Shown one piece after another: positions 1 to 11,218 of a stretch of DNA of 64,000 nt; the stretch's first letter is position 1; every line of letters begins with the position of its first letter. Under the pieces are notes generated by a model that worked only from the letters and a program-made list of their open reading frames with translations, had not been told where the DNA came from and made no database searches. The DNA is taken from contig CAMTDV010000019.1 in NCBI GenBank assembly GCA_947069175.1, forward strand, positions 73,779,358 through 73,843,357, given 5' to 3'. Position numbers and translations under genes: made by a program. Origin of the DNA: Scalesia atractyloides. Taxonomy: Eukaryota; Streptophyta; Magnoliopsida; Asterales; Asteraceae.

Positions 1-2357
1 TATAAGGGATTATTAAGAAACCTAGGATGCTCCACAAACCACTGTATCTACATGTATAAAGGCGTTAGTTAGGTTACAAACTAATTTATATTAATAAAAT
101 TATATTTTTAGCAAAACATTTATATGTCTTCAACTGGTAGGGTTGACAAAACAGAGGTCACTAGTCCAATAATACAAAACAAAATAGATATATTTTTTAA
201 AAAAATGTCTTCAAGTAGTAGGGTTGTGTGTCTCGTAAATAAATAGATATCTGTATGAAAATAATACATTTAAGAAATTACAAATCAAAATGAGTTTATA
301 TTTGTTAACAATTCCCTTTAGCTTCTTGCTGGTATCATTTTTTTATGAACGGTGACTTCTTTTTAAGTGACTCAATTTACAACGCCTAAATAGCATAACC
401 AAGATCTGTCAGACTACGTTGTTTCTTGCTGGATCATTTAATGTCTTTTGTGTTCTTTTAAAACACAATACGAATAGAAATGAGTTTATATTTCTTTCAG
501 TTAAAAAATTAAAAAAGATTGAAGCAATATAACTGATCTCTCACCTTTTGTATAAACTCGTATGTATGCATAGATAAAATTGAATCGCTACTTCTCCCTC
601 CTTCCCAAGTTGTAGCATACGAAAACCCTACACCCGCCGGTAGATCTAGGAATATTACATTAGCAGCCTACAAATTAAAATCCAGACACTTGTGAGTTTT
701 AATAATAGACACATACGAACGTATAAATCTTTTATGTGTCCGAAATAATATACGACTCTACGAGAATGGAGCTATTATATTATTTTTTGTTACAAAAGAA
801 AGTAGATACTGCAAAACAACAAATTGTAATAAAAGTGAGAAAGAATATGAACCTTTGTCCATGTATTAGGATTTGACTCCAAAGTGAAGTTATTCCATCC
901 GGAACTATCAAAACGAATGGTTAATGGACCTGCAATGCATAAGATGGTTTTATATATTTAAAACAGCTAGAGGGACTTTTGCGTGATGCGAGCGAAACAG
1001 AGCGTTGATAATCATGTAACATGTTTTTTTTTTAATTTAAGAAAACTATAACAATACGATACTTAACTTAAAGAGAATAAAATACTTGTTTTTGTGGTTT
1101 AGATTCTTTTAAAAAAAGTATTAACGTATGAAAAGTTATGACTGTTTAAAAATCTTTGGGAACTTGGTTTAAAAGTAAACATTTAAGTTTATAAGATCGT
1201 ATTATATATTTTAAAATTTGTAGTTACTTACAGTCTTAATATAAAATTATATAAAATTATCCTTTTGTTTTTCTTATATTTATTATAATAATATAGTATA
1301 GATTATAAATAAAATAGTTAACAAATAATAAACGAGCCGAGTTTGTAAAAGTAAAGCTCTCAACAAGCCTGGCTGGAGCCTAAACAAGCTCAAGGTCCAC
1401 TCAAGTCGTTTACACCCCTAGTATAAAACCAGTTAACCACTCTCATTTGCTTTTAGACCGGACCGAAACGGAAAAAAAGCTTAAAATACAATCATACCGA
1501 AAACCAACCATTAGTTTGGTTAGCATATAACACCAAACCGTGAATATGATAAACTTACCAACATGATAGAGGAAGGGGATAAGTCCTGAAGTGCCCGGTC
1601 CACCAGTGAGATAAAGAAGAAGAGGGTCGTGTGCGGATCTCTTTGTGACTCGACAAAGTAGTAGAAGAACTGAATTTCATACTCAGCCCCGACGCCAACA
1701 TATCTGTTGACATACATAGTTTAATTTCCATAAATATACATTATTAGTAAATTAATTAACAAAATACATATACGATCTTTAAACACATGCATACCCGGTT
1801 TCAAGAGTGAAAGGAAGATGACCAGGAAAGCCAGGGAGATTCTTGATTATTGATTTGGAGTTTGATAATGTCACAAAGATTATATAAAAGAAAAGTTTTA
1901 TGTAACTAGACTCCATAACTCCTCTCAACATTGCACGTTTTTAACTAATGGATGTGAAATAATTGAAACTACATAATGTCACATTTCCGTCCCTACCAAG
2001 TGAAACATTAATGTCAACATTCCATACCTACAAAAGTGGAAACTATTTAATGTCAACATTCCCATACCTACCATTTTCAACAAAATATTCATTTTTCATC
2101 CTGTCATCAAGATTCAAGTAGAAGTGTGGAACAAATTATCAACTTATCATGAAGATGAAAATGTTAATGAAGTAAATACAAGTGAATCCTTGAGAAAGTT
2201 GCCATCTTTAATAGGCAAGTGAATGCGCATCATACATTCTAAAACGAGGAAATTATAGATCCTGGTATTGATCATTACATAAAGTAATTGGAGACTTTAC
2301 GAATATTAGATTATGTCATTTATCATTGGGGTTGGTGGTTCAGTGAGTGACAAGGCA
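1..2357. other. AT-rich intergenic DNA, no supported gene
   Basis: No reading frame here has a recognisable domain or coding-like composition. The only structure seen is around 1325-1424, where the minus strand reads like the end of a non-autonomous hAT-type element: a TAGGGGTGTAAACGA-like terminus followed by degenerate GAGCCGAG/AAGCTC repeats. Only one end is visible, so this is a weak hint. Confidence 0.5.
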
Positions 2358-2640
2358 CACTACTAGAAAACTTCAATAATTCCTACCAAAATTTCCTACG
2401 CATTTCCTACGATTGAAAATGCCAACGCTTTTCCCACGGAATTCCTACGAATAAGAAAGAGTCTTAGTTTTGTGACAAAAAAGCGACAAATTGGTATGCT
2501 AGGAAAAGTGTCGGAATTTTCCGACGAATTTCTGACATAATTTGTTATCATTTTACTAAATCGTTGGAAATTAGTAGGAATCGGTGTGCGTAGGAAAAGT
2601 GTCTGAAATTTCCGACGGAATCCTGAGGTCTTGACTTAAA
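2358..2640 (+). mobile_element. CACTA (En/Spm-like) transposon terminus
   Basis: The segment begins with CACTACTAGAAAA, the usual start of plant CACTA elements, and continues with short subterminal repeats built on TTCCTACG and TTTCCGACG in both orientations, as expected for transposase binding sites. The matching terminus (TTTTCTAGTAGTG) was not found in the window. This is therefore one end of a larger or truncated element, and no transposase reading frame follows it. Confidence 0.6.
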
Positions 2641-3029
2641 ATTACAAAGAGCAAGAAATTCATTGTTAAAAACTTAAAAAGAATAGATTACGTCATTTTC
2701 TGGCACCCTGACTCGAAGAAATTGATCATAAAATGAACGCATAGCAACACATTTGCATAACTAACACAATTACTATCAAGGCTAGATTCTTTGTTTTATG
2801 AAAATAAAGTTGCACAATTTACAAAAGGTTAACCAGCCCTTTCATCATCATCAAAATTCAGACTATCCGTTCCCTTAAAAGTGGTTTCATACTTGTTTGT
2901 CGCTGCATTCTGATTTAAGGATCCGTCTCATGGTGAGCTTCTCGGTCTTGTGTCGGAGATACCTCGTTGATCCACTTGCTATTTGCAGAAGTTCATAATA
3001 GTTATATTTCATATTATATATATAGTGTT
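2641..3029. other. Non-coding DNA, nothing recognised
   Basis: AT-rich sequence between the CACTA end and the first foldback repeat. It may be CACTA interior, but no gene or repeat boundary is visible. Confidence 0.4.
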
Positions 3030-3531
3030 AGGTTCATTGGGGAACACTAAAAAAGTGGGGAACAATGGGGAACCTACTCAAACGAACTCCGATTAGACTC
3101 ATTCCAGCGGCGTTGGAACCGGCTTATCGAACCCTATAACTAGGATCTCTTAACCCTAAACCCTAAATCCTAACCTCTAAACCCTAAATATATTAGGGTT
3201 TGGATTTAGGGTCTTATATTAGGGTTTAGCCTTAGGGTTTGCTTAAGGTTAATCATTAGTATTTAGGGTTTAGCTTTAGGATTTGGGTTTTAGGGTTTAG
3301 CTTTAGGGTTTACTTTAAGGTTTAGCTTTTAGGGTTTATAGCTTAGATTTTATGATTTAGCTTAGGTTTTAGCCTTTTTTTAGTTTTAGAGTTTAGGGGT
3401 TAGGATTTAGGGTTTAGGGTTAAGAGATCCAAGTTAGGGTTTGACGAGCCGGTTCCAAAGCCGCTGGAATGAGTCCAATCGAAGTTCGTTTAAGTCGGTT
3501 CCCCACTTTTTTCGTATTCCCCAATGAACCT
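3030..3531. repeat. Foldback element with telomere-like core, copy 1
   Basis: The ends are inverted repeats: AGGTTCATTGGGGAAC at the left and its near complement (ending CCCCAATGAACCT) at the right, with the inverted similarity running about 150 bp inward (GTGGGGAAC, CGAACTCCGATT, CATTCCAGCGGC, GGAACCGGCT, GGATCTCTTAACCC). The core is a run of degenerate CCCTAAA units on the left and TTTAGGG units on the right, so the telomere-like repeats are themselves part of the foldback. It carries no coding sequence. A TA microsatellite flanks it on the right. It resembles a MITE, but no superfamily can be assigned. Confidence 0.7.
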
Positions 3532-3532
3532 T

Positions 3533-3570
<38 letters not shown>

Positions 3571-3571
<1 letters not shown>

Positions 3572-3988
3572 GAGAGAGAGAGAGAGAGAGAGAGAGGATG
3601 GATCATGAGAAAACTTGTTTAAATGAGAAAATCAAAAGTAACCAAAAAAGCCAAAAAAAACATATCAATTTTTTTTATTTTCTTTTATAAAAAATCGCTA
3701 TATATATTATATAAAAAAACTTAAAAAATTAATAATAAAAAAACATATAATGCACATGTGCAACATATACATATAATGCACATGTGAAGTACACATATAG
3801 CGCACATGTGCAGTACAAGTTTTTTTTTTTGAAAAAAAAGTTTTTTTATACATAAAAAGCATCGATTTTTATAAAAAAAATTTGTATGCTTTTTATGTTT
3901 TTTTGGCTTTTTTAGTTAGTTTTCTAGTTTTCTCATTTATATCTAGTTTTCTCATGATCCTCTCTCTCTCTCTCTCTCCTCTCTCTCA

Positions 3989-3990
<2 letters not shown>
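3571..3990. repeat. Second foldback repeat with GA/CT microsatellite ends
   Basis: The left arm is a (GA)n run followed by GGATCATGAGAAAAC. The right arm is GTTTTCTCATGATCC followed by a (CT)n run, so the arms are inverted copies including their microsatellites. Between the arms lie AT-rich sequence and three GCACATGTG-type palindromes (3751-3812). (TA)n tracts flank both sides (3536-3566 and 3996-4030). It sits exactly between the two telomere-like foldback copies. Confidence 0.55.
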
Positions 3991-4033
<43 letters not shown>

Positions 4034-4039
4034 TGTGTG

Positions 4040-4456
4040 AAGTTCATTGGTGAATACTAAAAAAATGGGGAACAGTGGGGAATCGACTCAAACGAACTCC
4101 AATTGGACTCGTTCCAGCGGCGTGAAAACCGGCTTGTCGAGCCCTAACCAGGATCTTTTAACCCTAAACCCTAAATATATTAGGGTTTGGATTTAGGGTC
4201 TTATATTAGGGTTTAGCTTTAGGGTTTAATCATTAGTATTTAGGCTTTAGCTTTAGGGTTTAGCTTTTAGGGTTTATAGCTTAGATTTTACGATTTAACT
4301 TAGGTTTAGCCTTATTTTTAGCTTTAGGGTTTAGGGGTTAGGATTTAGGGTTTAAGAGATCCTAGTTAGGGTTCGACGAGCCGGTTCCAACGCCTCTGGA
4401 ATAAGTCCAATCGGAGTTCGTTTGAGTCGGTTCTCCACTGTTCCCCATAGAACCTT
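4040..4456. repeat. Foldback element with telomere-like core, copy 2
   Basis: A shorter relative of the element at 3030-3531 in the same orientation: it starts AGTTCATTGGTGAATAC, contains the same CCAGCGGCGT...GGATCTTTTAACCC block, a TTTAGGG-rich core, and ends in the inverted complement (CCCCATAGAACCT). About 85 bp of the core is missing relative to copy 1. Confidence 0.65.
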
Positions 4457-4532
4457 TCCATATATATATAATATATATATTATGTTGTTGACGAAGGATA
4501 TATCATGAATTATAACTTTATTTTTATAATAA

Positions 4533-5110
4533 CTAGTGAATCTTTTCGCGCGTTGCTGCGGTATCGAAACGTAAAGTAAATCGAATTTATACCAAACAAA
4601 GTAAATCTAATGAAAACGTATTATATGTGACCAGCCTCGTTTCCAAACAAAGTCGATGCGAAACGTAGACCAATTGAAAACTTACAAAAAAAATCAGCAC
4701 GAAAACGTATTATATTTGACCTGAGTTATTTGCAAAAGACACGTCCAAACGTAAACGAATCTGAACTTATACCGACACGTACATACAAATAAGCACGTAT
4801 GAAAATAATGTTTATATTTAATTCAAGAACGGTACGGCGTGTTGCGACGACGTCAAAACGTAAAGTAACTCAAATTTATACCATCTAATGAAAATGTATT
4901 ATATTTAAGCCGATTCTTTTTCGAACGGAATTTATTTTAAAACGTGGACCAACTGAAAACATACATTATAATAAGCACAAAACATATTATATAAATAAAT
5001 TTACATTAAAATAAATTTATTTTAAAACATCGACCAACCGAAAGCATACATTAAAATAGCACGAAAACATATTATATACATAATTTACGTTAAAATAAAT
5101 TTATTTTAAA
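4533..5110 (-). mobile_element. Helitron-like 3' terminus and subterminal repeats
   Basis: On the minus strand the segment ends CCGCAGCAACGCGCG, then AAAAGATTCACTAG, followed by T. A GC-rich near-hairpin a short distance before a terminal CTAG at an A/T target is the usual 3' end of plant Helitrons. Inside are tandem-like repeats: the block AACGTAAAGTAA followed by AATTTATACC occurs near 4569 and again near 4858, the second next to another terminus-like GC motif (GGTACGGCGTGTTGCGACG). The 5' end was not identified and there is no Rep/helicase, so it is non-autonomous. Confidence 0.55.
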
Positions 5111-5480
5111 ACGTTGGTTTTTAAAATGTATAATATACTTAAGACTTGACATAATAAGGTTTAAAAACAATAAAGTATATGTTATTACTTGGTTTTATAT
5201 ACTAAGTGCATAATTAGGGATTATATGGCTTGAATGTGTAAAATGGTGATTTTGAAAAGTTAAAATGGTATTTTAACACAATACATGCTAAATTTGGGGA
5301 AATTATGACTTGATGATCATGTTAAGATCATCAAGGGTTTTGGTGAAAAAATTAGTGGTTTAAAACAAGAATTTGATGAAATACGCCGTTATTGCGAAAA
5401 TCGGGTTTTAATGAAAACGATCAAGTCTTGATGTTTATGGGAAAATTTTTATGTATTCTAACATGTACGTATTTCAAATA

Positions 5481-5518
<38 letters not shown>

Positions 5519-7093
5519 ATATATATATATATATATATATCTTTGAGTCATAATAAAGATATATTTTTAGAATATATTTTTCGGAAAACGGTAAATAAAT
5601 CGTTTGAGAAATAAATTACGAGTTGACAATTTGGGGATGAGAATCGGTTAATTGGCTAAGTGCGGGTGTTAAGAATATGTTATATGTAAACATATATTTT
5701 AACGTGCTTAGCAGAAACTACGAACTTGTATGTAATAAATATATGTCGTATATATTATGTGATATGTGCTCATTGTATGCAAAAGAGTGTGTATACGACA
5801 TATATGTGTATACGAATGATAAACAAAACGTTCGTGTCAACAAATGAGTTTATGGTAAATATACATAAATAACATTGAGGATATTACTTTCGACGATTTA
5901 TCGAACACGGAACATATACTTTTACTTTAAAAGATGAGTACATATATTTTGGTCGTGATTGACTTACTGGTTAGAACGACGTCCCACGAGACATATATGA
6001 CTTTTCACATAAAATATATATTTATTAATCTCATCATACGTCCCCAAAATTATTAAGTATGTGTATTTATATGTATATGTGTGGTAATATACATGTATGA
6101 TCATTCGGATAATCACCACCAACGCGTCGTAATATACAAACGTCTTTTTTTAGAAGGTTAACATCACATCTTAGCAAGTTAGTGAATATGGGTAGACACG
6201 TTTAGACCTTAGTGTCTTATTAATTTATGACACTTGAAGGTCGGAATTGTTTACATTACGGACATTGATTTGCTAGTTGCACGATACGCTTAGATGAGTT
6301 TCACGGCCCATCTTTTAAATGTTTTTGTTTTTAAATATTGGGGGAAATACATGCTTGCTTACGAAGTATAATAGTTGGGGAATGAAATCATTAGATCTAT
6401 TATGTGTGCATAGTTGTATTTATTTCTCTCGGGAGGCCCTCCATAGATATTAAATTGAGTAACCATTAGTCACTATGACCACGGAACAGTCGAATAGATC
6501 TATTGGATTGATAAGCCCACTCCTGGTCCTATGTGACCATGGGGGAGTGCAATTGTGTCCTAGTTGTGTGTCGCCTGGATCGGTAGCATGGTAAGGCAAT
6601 ATTGTTAGGGTTAGGTACGGGCTTATGGAGACACATACGTTAGTGTCCTAGCTAGACACTAATTTGATCATCAGAATTTTATTAGAGCTATGCATACTGG
6701 TTTTAGTCAAATGTTTTTAAAGATTCATTTGTGTTATTTAAACCTGTGAACTCACCAACAATATGTTGACATTTTTAAGCATGTATTTCAGGTAAGTGGC
6801 GATGTATCACGGCTTAAGGATCATGGATAGAATTCATATGACAATACCATTCCGTCCTCGTACGGGATATACTTATCGAAGCCTTTGTTTTATAAACTAT
6901 GTCTTTTGTCTAAGTATTTTTAAACATGATGTTTATTATGGCGATGCATGCCAACATAAAACTTGGGTTTGTAAACATTAAAAAATAAATTTGGTATCGT
7001 TTAATTAATTTAATCACATAGATGTTTACTAATTAAATGCTTGAAAACCTTTTGTGGTTACGCCTCACGTTTCCGTCTTGGAGGGATGTGACA
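5111..7093 (+). mobile_element. Right part of a long LTR (Gypsy type), plus-sense
   Basis: The right edge GGAGGGATGTGACA matches the GGGGTGTGACA end of the long LTRs further along. About 330-360 bp before it is the block CTCACCAACAATATGTTGAC, followed by CAGGTAAGTGG, equivalent to the CTCGCCAAC...TGTTGATCC and CAGGTGAACAGG blocks of those LTRs. No polypurine tract, primer site or pol is adjacent, so it is probably a solo LTR. The left edge and target duplication could not be fixed, and the given start is a guess. An (AT)n microsatellite lies at 5485-5540. No gene is supported. Confidence 0.45.
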
Positions 7094-8327
7094 GTTTTAT
7101 ATTTTTTTATGAACACAAAACAGTAAAGGTTGTAATATAAGTACCCTTTTTGGATATGAAATCGACATGACAACTCAAATCAAATACAAGCAATAATATT
7201 TATAACAAGTCGGTGGTTATAAAGAGAAATTTAAAAGTCAAGCTATCATAAATGGATACAATAATCATGCAAGAAGTCCAATTGAGGCCTAAAAACCAAC
7301 TTCCTAGAACAATCTAAACTGATTGGCATCAAGTACATGAACAATGAAGCACCAATAAGGATTCAAACTTTGGTAACATAATGGTAACAAAGGTTCACGA
7401 TTCCCCTAAAAGTAAAACCAACTCTGATCATTCTTTACTCCCAGGGTTCACCCAAAAATTTAATTTTCACCAACAAAAATTCCCAATTTCTTCATTCAAA
7501 TACCATGTACATGCCAAATATAAACACCAACATCATATTCTCACAAGAAAAAACTAATTATTGTATAACATCAAACCTATTCACAAACTCCTCCAAACAT
7601 ATTAACTAACCAAAATACAAACACAACATGAACCCTAGATTTCCAATTCTTTATAATATAGTAACAATGATAATGTTTAACATGATTTGTAACCACAAGA
7701 GAACATATAATACAATTAATCATAGGAAACGGTATTTAGATTGGGAACCACAAGCCTTTTTTTCGTTCGGGCATTTGTTAATTTACGTTTGATGGTTTGA
7801 ATGTTTTGGGAATTCAGTGGAAATAGTGGCGGCGGAGGTGGTGGACGAGGAGGTGGAGGCCAATGTGGAACGGAATCAGAGGTGTTGGCAGTTGCGGTGT
7901 TTAATGAATCGGAGGTGTGGAAAGAATGAAATTGGGGGAAAATGAAGGTGGGTACTACCTTCTTAACTGATGCAAAAGCAAAATTAGCGTTAGTTAAGTG
8001 AATTAAGAAAACAAAATTGTAAGATCATCCTTTAGATGTGGTACCATAGGCATAATATGTTCTAAGCGGCAAAATCAAACTTAATTTATATAATTTTGTT
8101 ATTAATAATTATTATTATTTATTGAGTTGTTATTTAATTTTTTAAATTAATTAAAATACTTTAAATATATAAGTTTAAAATACCAAATTTTAACTCTTAT
8201 TTTATTTATTATTTCATATAATTTTAGGTTTCTTTTAAATTAAGATATTTTAAATATACAAGTTAAGATTATATTAAAATAATTTAGTTTTTCAGAAATC
8301 TGAGACGATACCATGTCATTATTAGGG
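7094..8327. other. Non-coding DNA with a small glycine-rich frame
   Basis: Mostly AT-rich and without a recognisable gene. A 42-codon plus-strand frame from an ATG at 7801 to a stop at 7929 encodes a glycine-rich stretch. Its composition comes from a GGTGGTGG-type run, so it may be chance, a captured fragment or an exon remnant. Confidence 0.35.
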
Positions 8328-9890
8328 GAGTAAATTGCACAAAACGTCCTTTAAGTTTCACCAATCTTGCTGGTTTCAGCATTAATCTTTAAAGTTGCCA
8401 AAACCAAGCCTTTAAGATTAATTTTGTTGCAGGTTTCATCCTTTATCACTAACCCAGTTACTAATCCATGTTAAATGGCCTCACATGCATAGCATGTGAG
8501 GGTATAACTGTTTTTTCATCTTTTCTCTTTCCACTTTCTTCATCTTATACCTCTAAAACCACACATTGTTGACAGCTATGTCGTTCCTTACAACCCATAG
8601 AAATCACTTCAATGTCCGAAATCCCTTCAACTGGGGTGTTTTGCCGCCATTAATCCCCCTTTACCACCTGATAAACCTCCTGATACTCTCTCAAGTTCTA
8701 TGATTATGGTAGTGTTAATTTGGAACCCCAAGGTGCTTGTTTTCCCCAGCCGCCACCCCATTTTGGGGAAGACGTCTTGTTCGTAATATAGACCACCTCA
8801 AAAATACATCAGGAGCCGCTCACCTCTCTTAAAAGAATGGTGATTCTTGTCCTATATCATACCCTGTTACATCCTTTTTGAGGAGTGTTGACACAAACTC
8901 GAACCCTAGCCATGGGAGTGTGTCAATTTCGATCAACTCAACTTCCAAATCTGGAGATGGATAAGCGTAATCAAGACCAAACCCCTAATTCTTCTCCCGA
9001 TCCGATCCATCTGGAAGAAATTACTCAACCCCAGCCGCAATTTTCATATCCTGCACATGATATCGGGCTTCAGGTGACTTGGAAACCAACGATATGGAAC
9101 CAGGAAATGCACAATCGCAGCAATACCATCTGGAAACAGGAAATGGAGAATGAAGAAGACTAAGAATTGGTAAGATTTAACCTCCTCCAAGCTAATCTTC
9201 GTGTCAAAGAATTTGTTCAACAAACCCCTGGGTTCTGTTATAACTTGCGTACCACATGTGGAAAGTCTAGTGTTTCTGTAACAACCCTCGCAAAATTTTC
9301 TATTTTCCATTCCAAAAAGGTGCACTAAGAAACCCTAATTGAAACCCCCAAGTGGTATTGGATACCACCCCTGCTGACCTGGAGGAATCTGAGCAAGTGA
9401 TGGATGTGGTGGGTGTTCAGCAGTCAGCCGCCTCTGCTGCCAAGTCGGTTAGTGAACAGGTAGGTGTTGTTGCAGGGATCTCGTTTGACTCAGAGATGGA
9501 GGATGGTTTGGCGGGTAAATCAGGAGGTCTCATGGGGTTAGGCTCAGATGAACACGCTGCTGTTAATGCAGCTGAAGAGGATATGCAGAGTCAAAACCCT
9601 AAAATTGGAAGGAACGACATAGCTGTCAACAATGAGGGTTGAAGCTATGGTGGTTTTGGAGGTTGAAGATAAAAAAAAGTGGGAGAGAGAGAGAGAGATG
9701 AAAAGACGGTTTTACCCTCACATGCTATGCATGTGAGGCCATTTAACATGGATTAGTAATTGGGTTAGTGATAAAGGATGAAACCTGCAACAAAATTAAT
9801 CTTAAAGGCTGGTTTTTGGCAACTTTTAAAGATTAAGGCTGAAACCAGCAAGATTTGTGAAACTTAAAGGACGTTTTGTGCAATTTACTC
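8328..9890. mobile_element. Mutator-like element with 9-bp target duplication
   Basis: The element begins GAGTAAATTGCAC and ends GTGCAATTTACTC, and it is flanked on both sides by TTATTAGGG (8319-8327 and 9891-9899). A 9-bp duplication with terminal inverted repeats of roughly 190 bp fits the Mutator superfamily. The inverted repeats include a block with the palindrome CTCACATGCATAGCATGTGAG. The 1.2-kb interior has no transposase. It does have coding-like open frames (8885-9163 and 9343-9642), which makes it a candidate Pack-MULE carrying captured sequence. Confidence 0.8.
9343..9642 (+). pseudogene. Open frame inside the Mutator-like element, possibly captured
   Basis: The frame runs open from 9343 to a TGA at 9642 without an ATG near its start. 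It encodes an acidic, alanine/serine/valine-rich segment (for example DLEESEQVMDVVGV near its start). Its codon use and GC content are higher than the surrounding DNA, which suggests real coding origin. A second open frame lies upstream at 8885-9163, rich in Gln, Asn and Pro, without an ATG start. No domain is recognised. It may be an exon of a host gene or of LINE ORF1 taken up by the transposon; an intact product is unlikely. Confidence 0.3.
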
Positions 9891-11218
9891 TTATTAGGGG
9901 AGATTTTTTCAAGCGTAATTCAGGCCATTTGCTCTTAAACAATACTTTTTAAATAAACATATAAATTGAGATTTTGTTTTTAATAATCACTTTAAATTAG
10001 TTTTAGGAAGAGATACTACAAGCAATATTTTGAAATATCAATCTCTTATTAAAATGTGTTTTATAGCAGGTCTGGTTTCGTTCTCAAAAAATTTAAGTCT
10101 TTTGATTTGTTAAAAAATATATTATACACTTCTCAATGAAAACTTAATATAAGACTGCGGTGTGGGCTTGGGTTAGGGGCGTGGGTTGCCCTTCAACGCC
10201 AGCTTTCCCACCCCGGCTGGCGTTGTGCTGGGCGTTGCCCCTCTGGCGTGGGGATTCCGCCTGGCGTGGGGCTGGGGGGCAGGGTGAGTTGGCTGGTCCA
10301 ATATGGTTGGCTTTGGTTGGTGTCACACCCCAATCGATGGCGGAAACATCGGGATGAGACGAGCAAATCGCTCAAAACATCATAACACTATTGTGACAAT
10401 ATAATTTAAATCAAATTTCATAATAATACTAAAAGTCATACATTGTTCAAACATGATCAAAACATATATCAATTTTCCAAACATAGTTTATTTTCTAGAT
10501 GAGTTTCTTGTCCACCCTAACTTGATTTCTTCATCACTTTATCTATCAACATGCAACATGTATTAAAAAAAATCAACAAAAATGTTGGCGAGTATACAAG
10601 TTTGATACATAGCATAAAACAAATAAAGTTTAAATACTCATACCCAACATGAATAACATAATGCAAGTTACTAATATGCTGAAACCGTGTAAGCTATACG
10701 TTCAAACCCAAAGTTTCCAACACAATTTTGCCTGTCCCAAAGACTAGTGGGAGGTTAACATGTTTGACTTAACAATACCCCAAGACTTAAGGGCGATGCT
10801 TACTCCTATAGCGCTATAATTGTTAAGATAGGCTTGTACGAAGTTAATGAGCATATAGAACGAAAAGTTTACATAGCATATGAGATTAACAAGCATCAAA
10901 TTGTTTCATGTTTAAAATATGGATAGAGTGTGAATATAACAAGTTTCAAGTGTTGCGTGTTTTTTTGTATAGAATACATGTTGCACCCAAAAGTGTTAAA
11001 ACAAAAATGGGATTGAGTATACTCACCGTTGGCAAGTGATTTCCACAAACATGAGATGATCGTCTTGAGCGGTTGAAGCACCAATTTATCCTAACAAGGA
11101 TGAACAAGGTGTGTAAGTAAAAGGATTTAGAAGTTAGAATGTAAATGGGATTTGAATAAAAGATAAATAGTAATAATAATTAATAATATAATAATAATAA
11201 TAATAATATAATAACAAG

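Noticed and set aside
3180..3430. True telomere or chromosome end
   Set aside because: The TTTAGGG-type units are degenerate, short, mirrored around a centre and enclosed by inverted repeats, with ordinary DNA on both sides.
3469..3690. 73-codon open frame across the TA and GA microsatellites
   Set aside because: It encodes only dipeptide runs (YI and ER) from the microsatellites and lies inside foldback repeats.
10144..10375. Overlapping open frames on both strands at 10.2 kb
   Set aside because: They come from the high GC content of the MITE and have no domain; one crosses the LTR junction.
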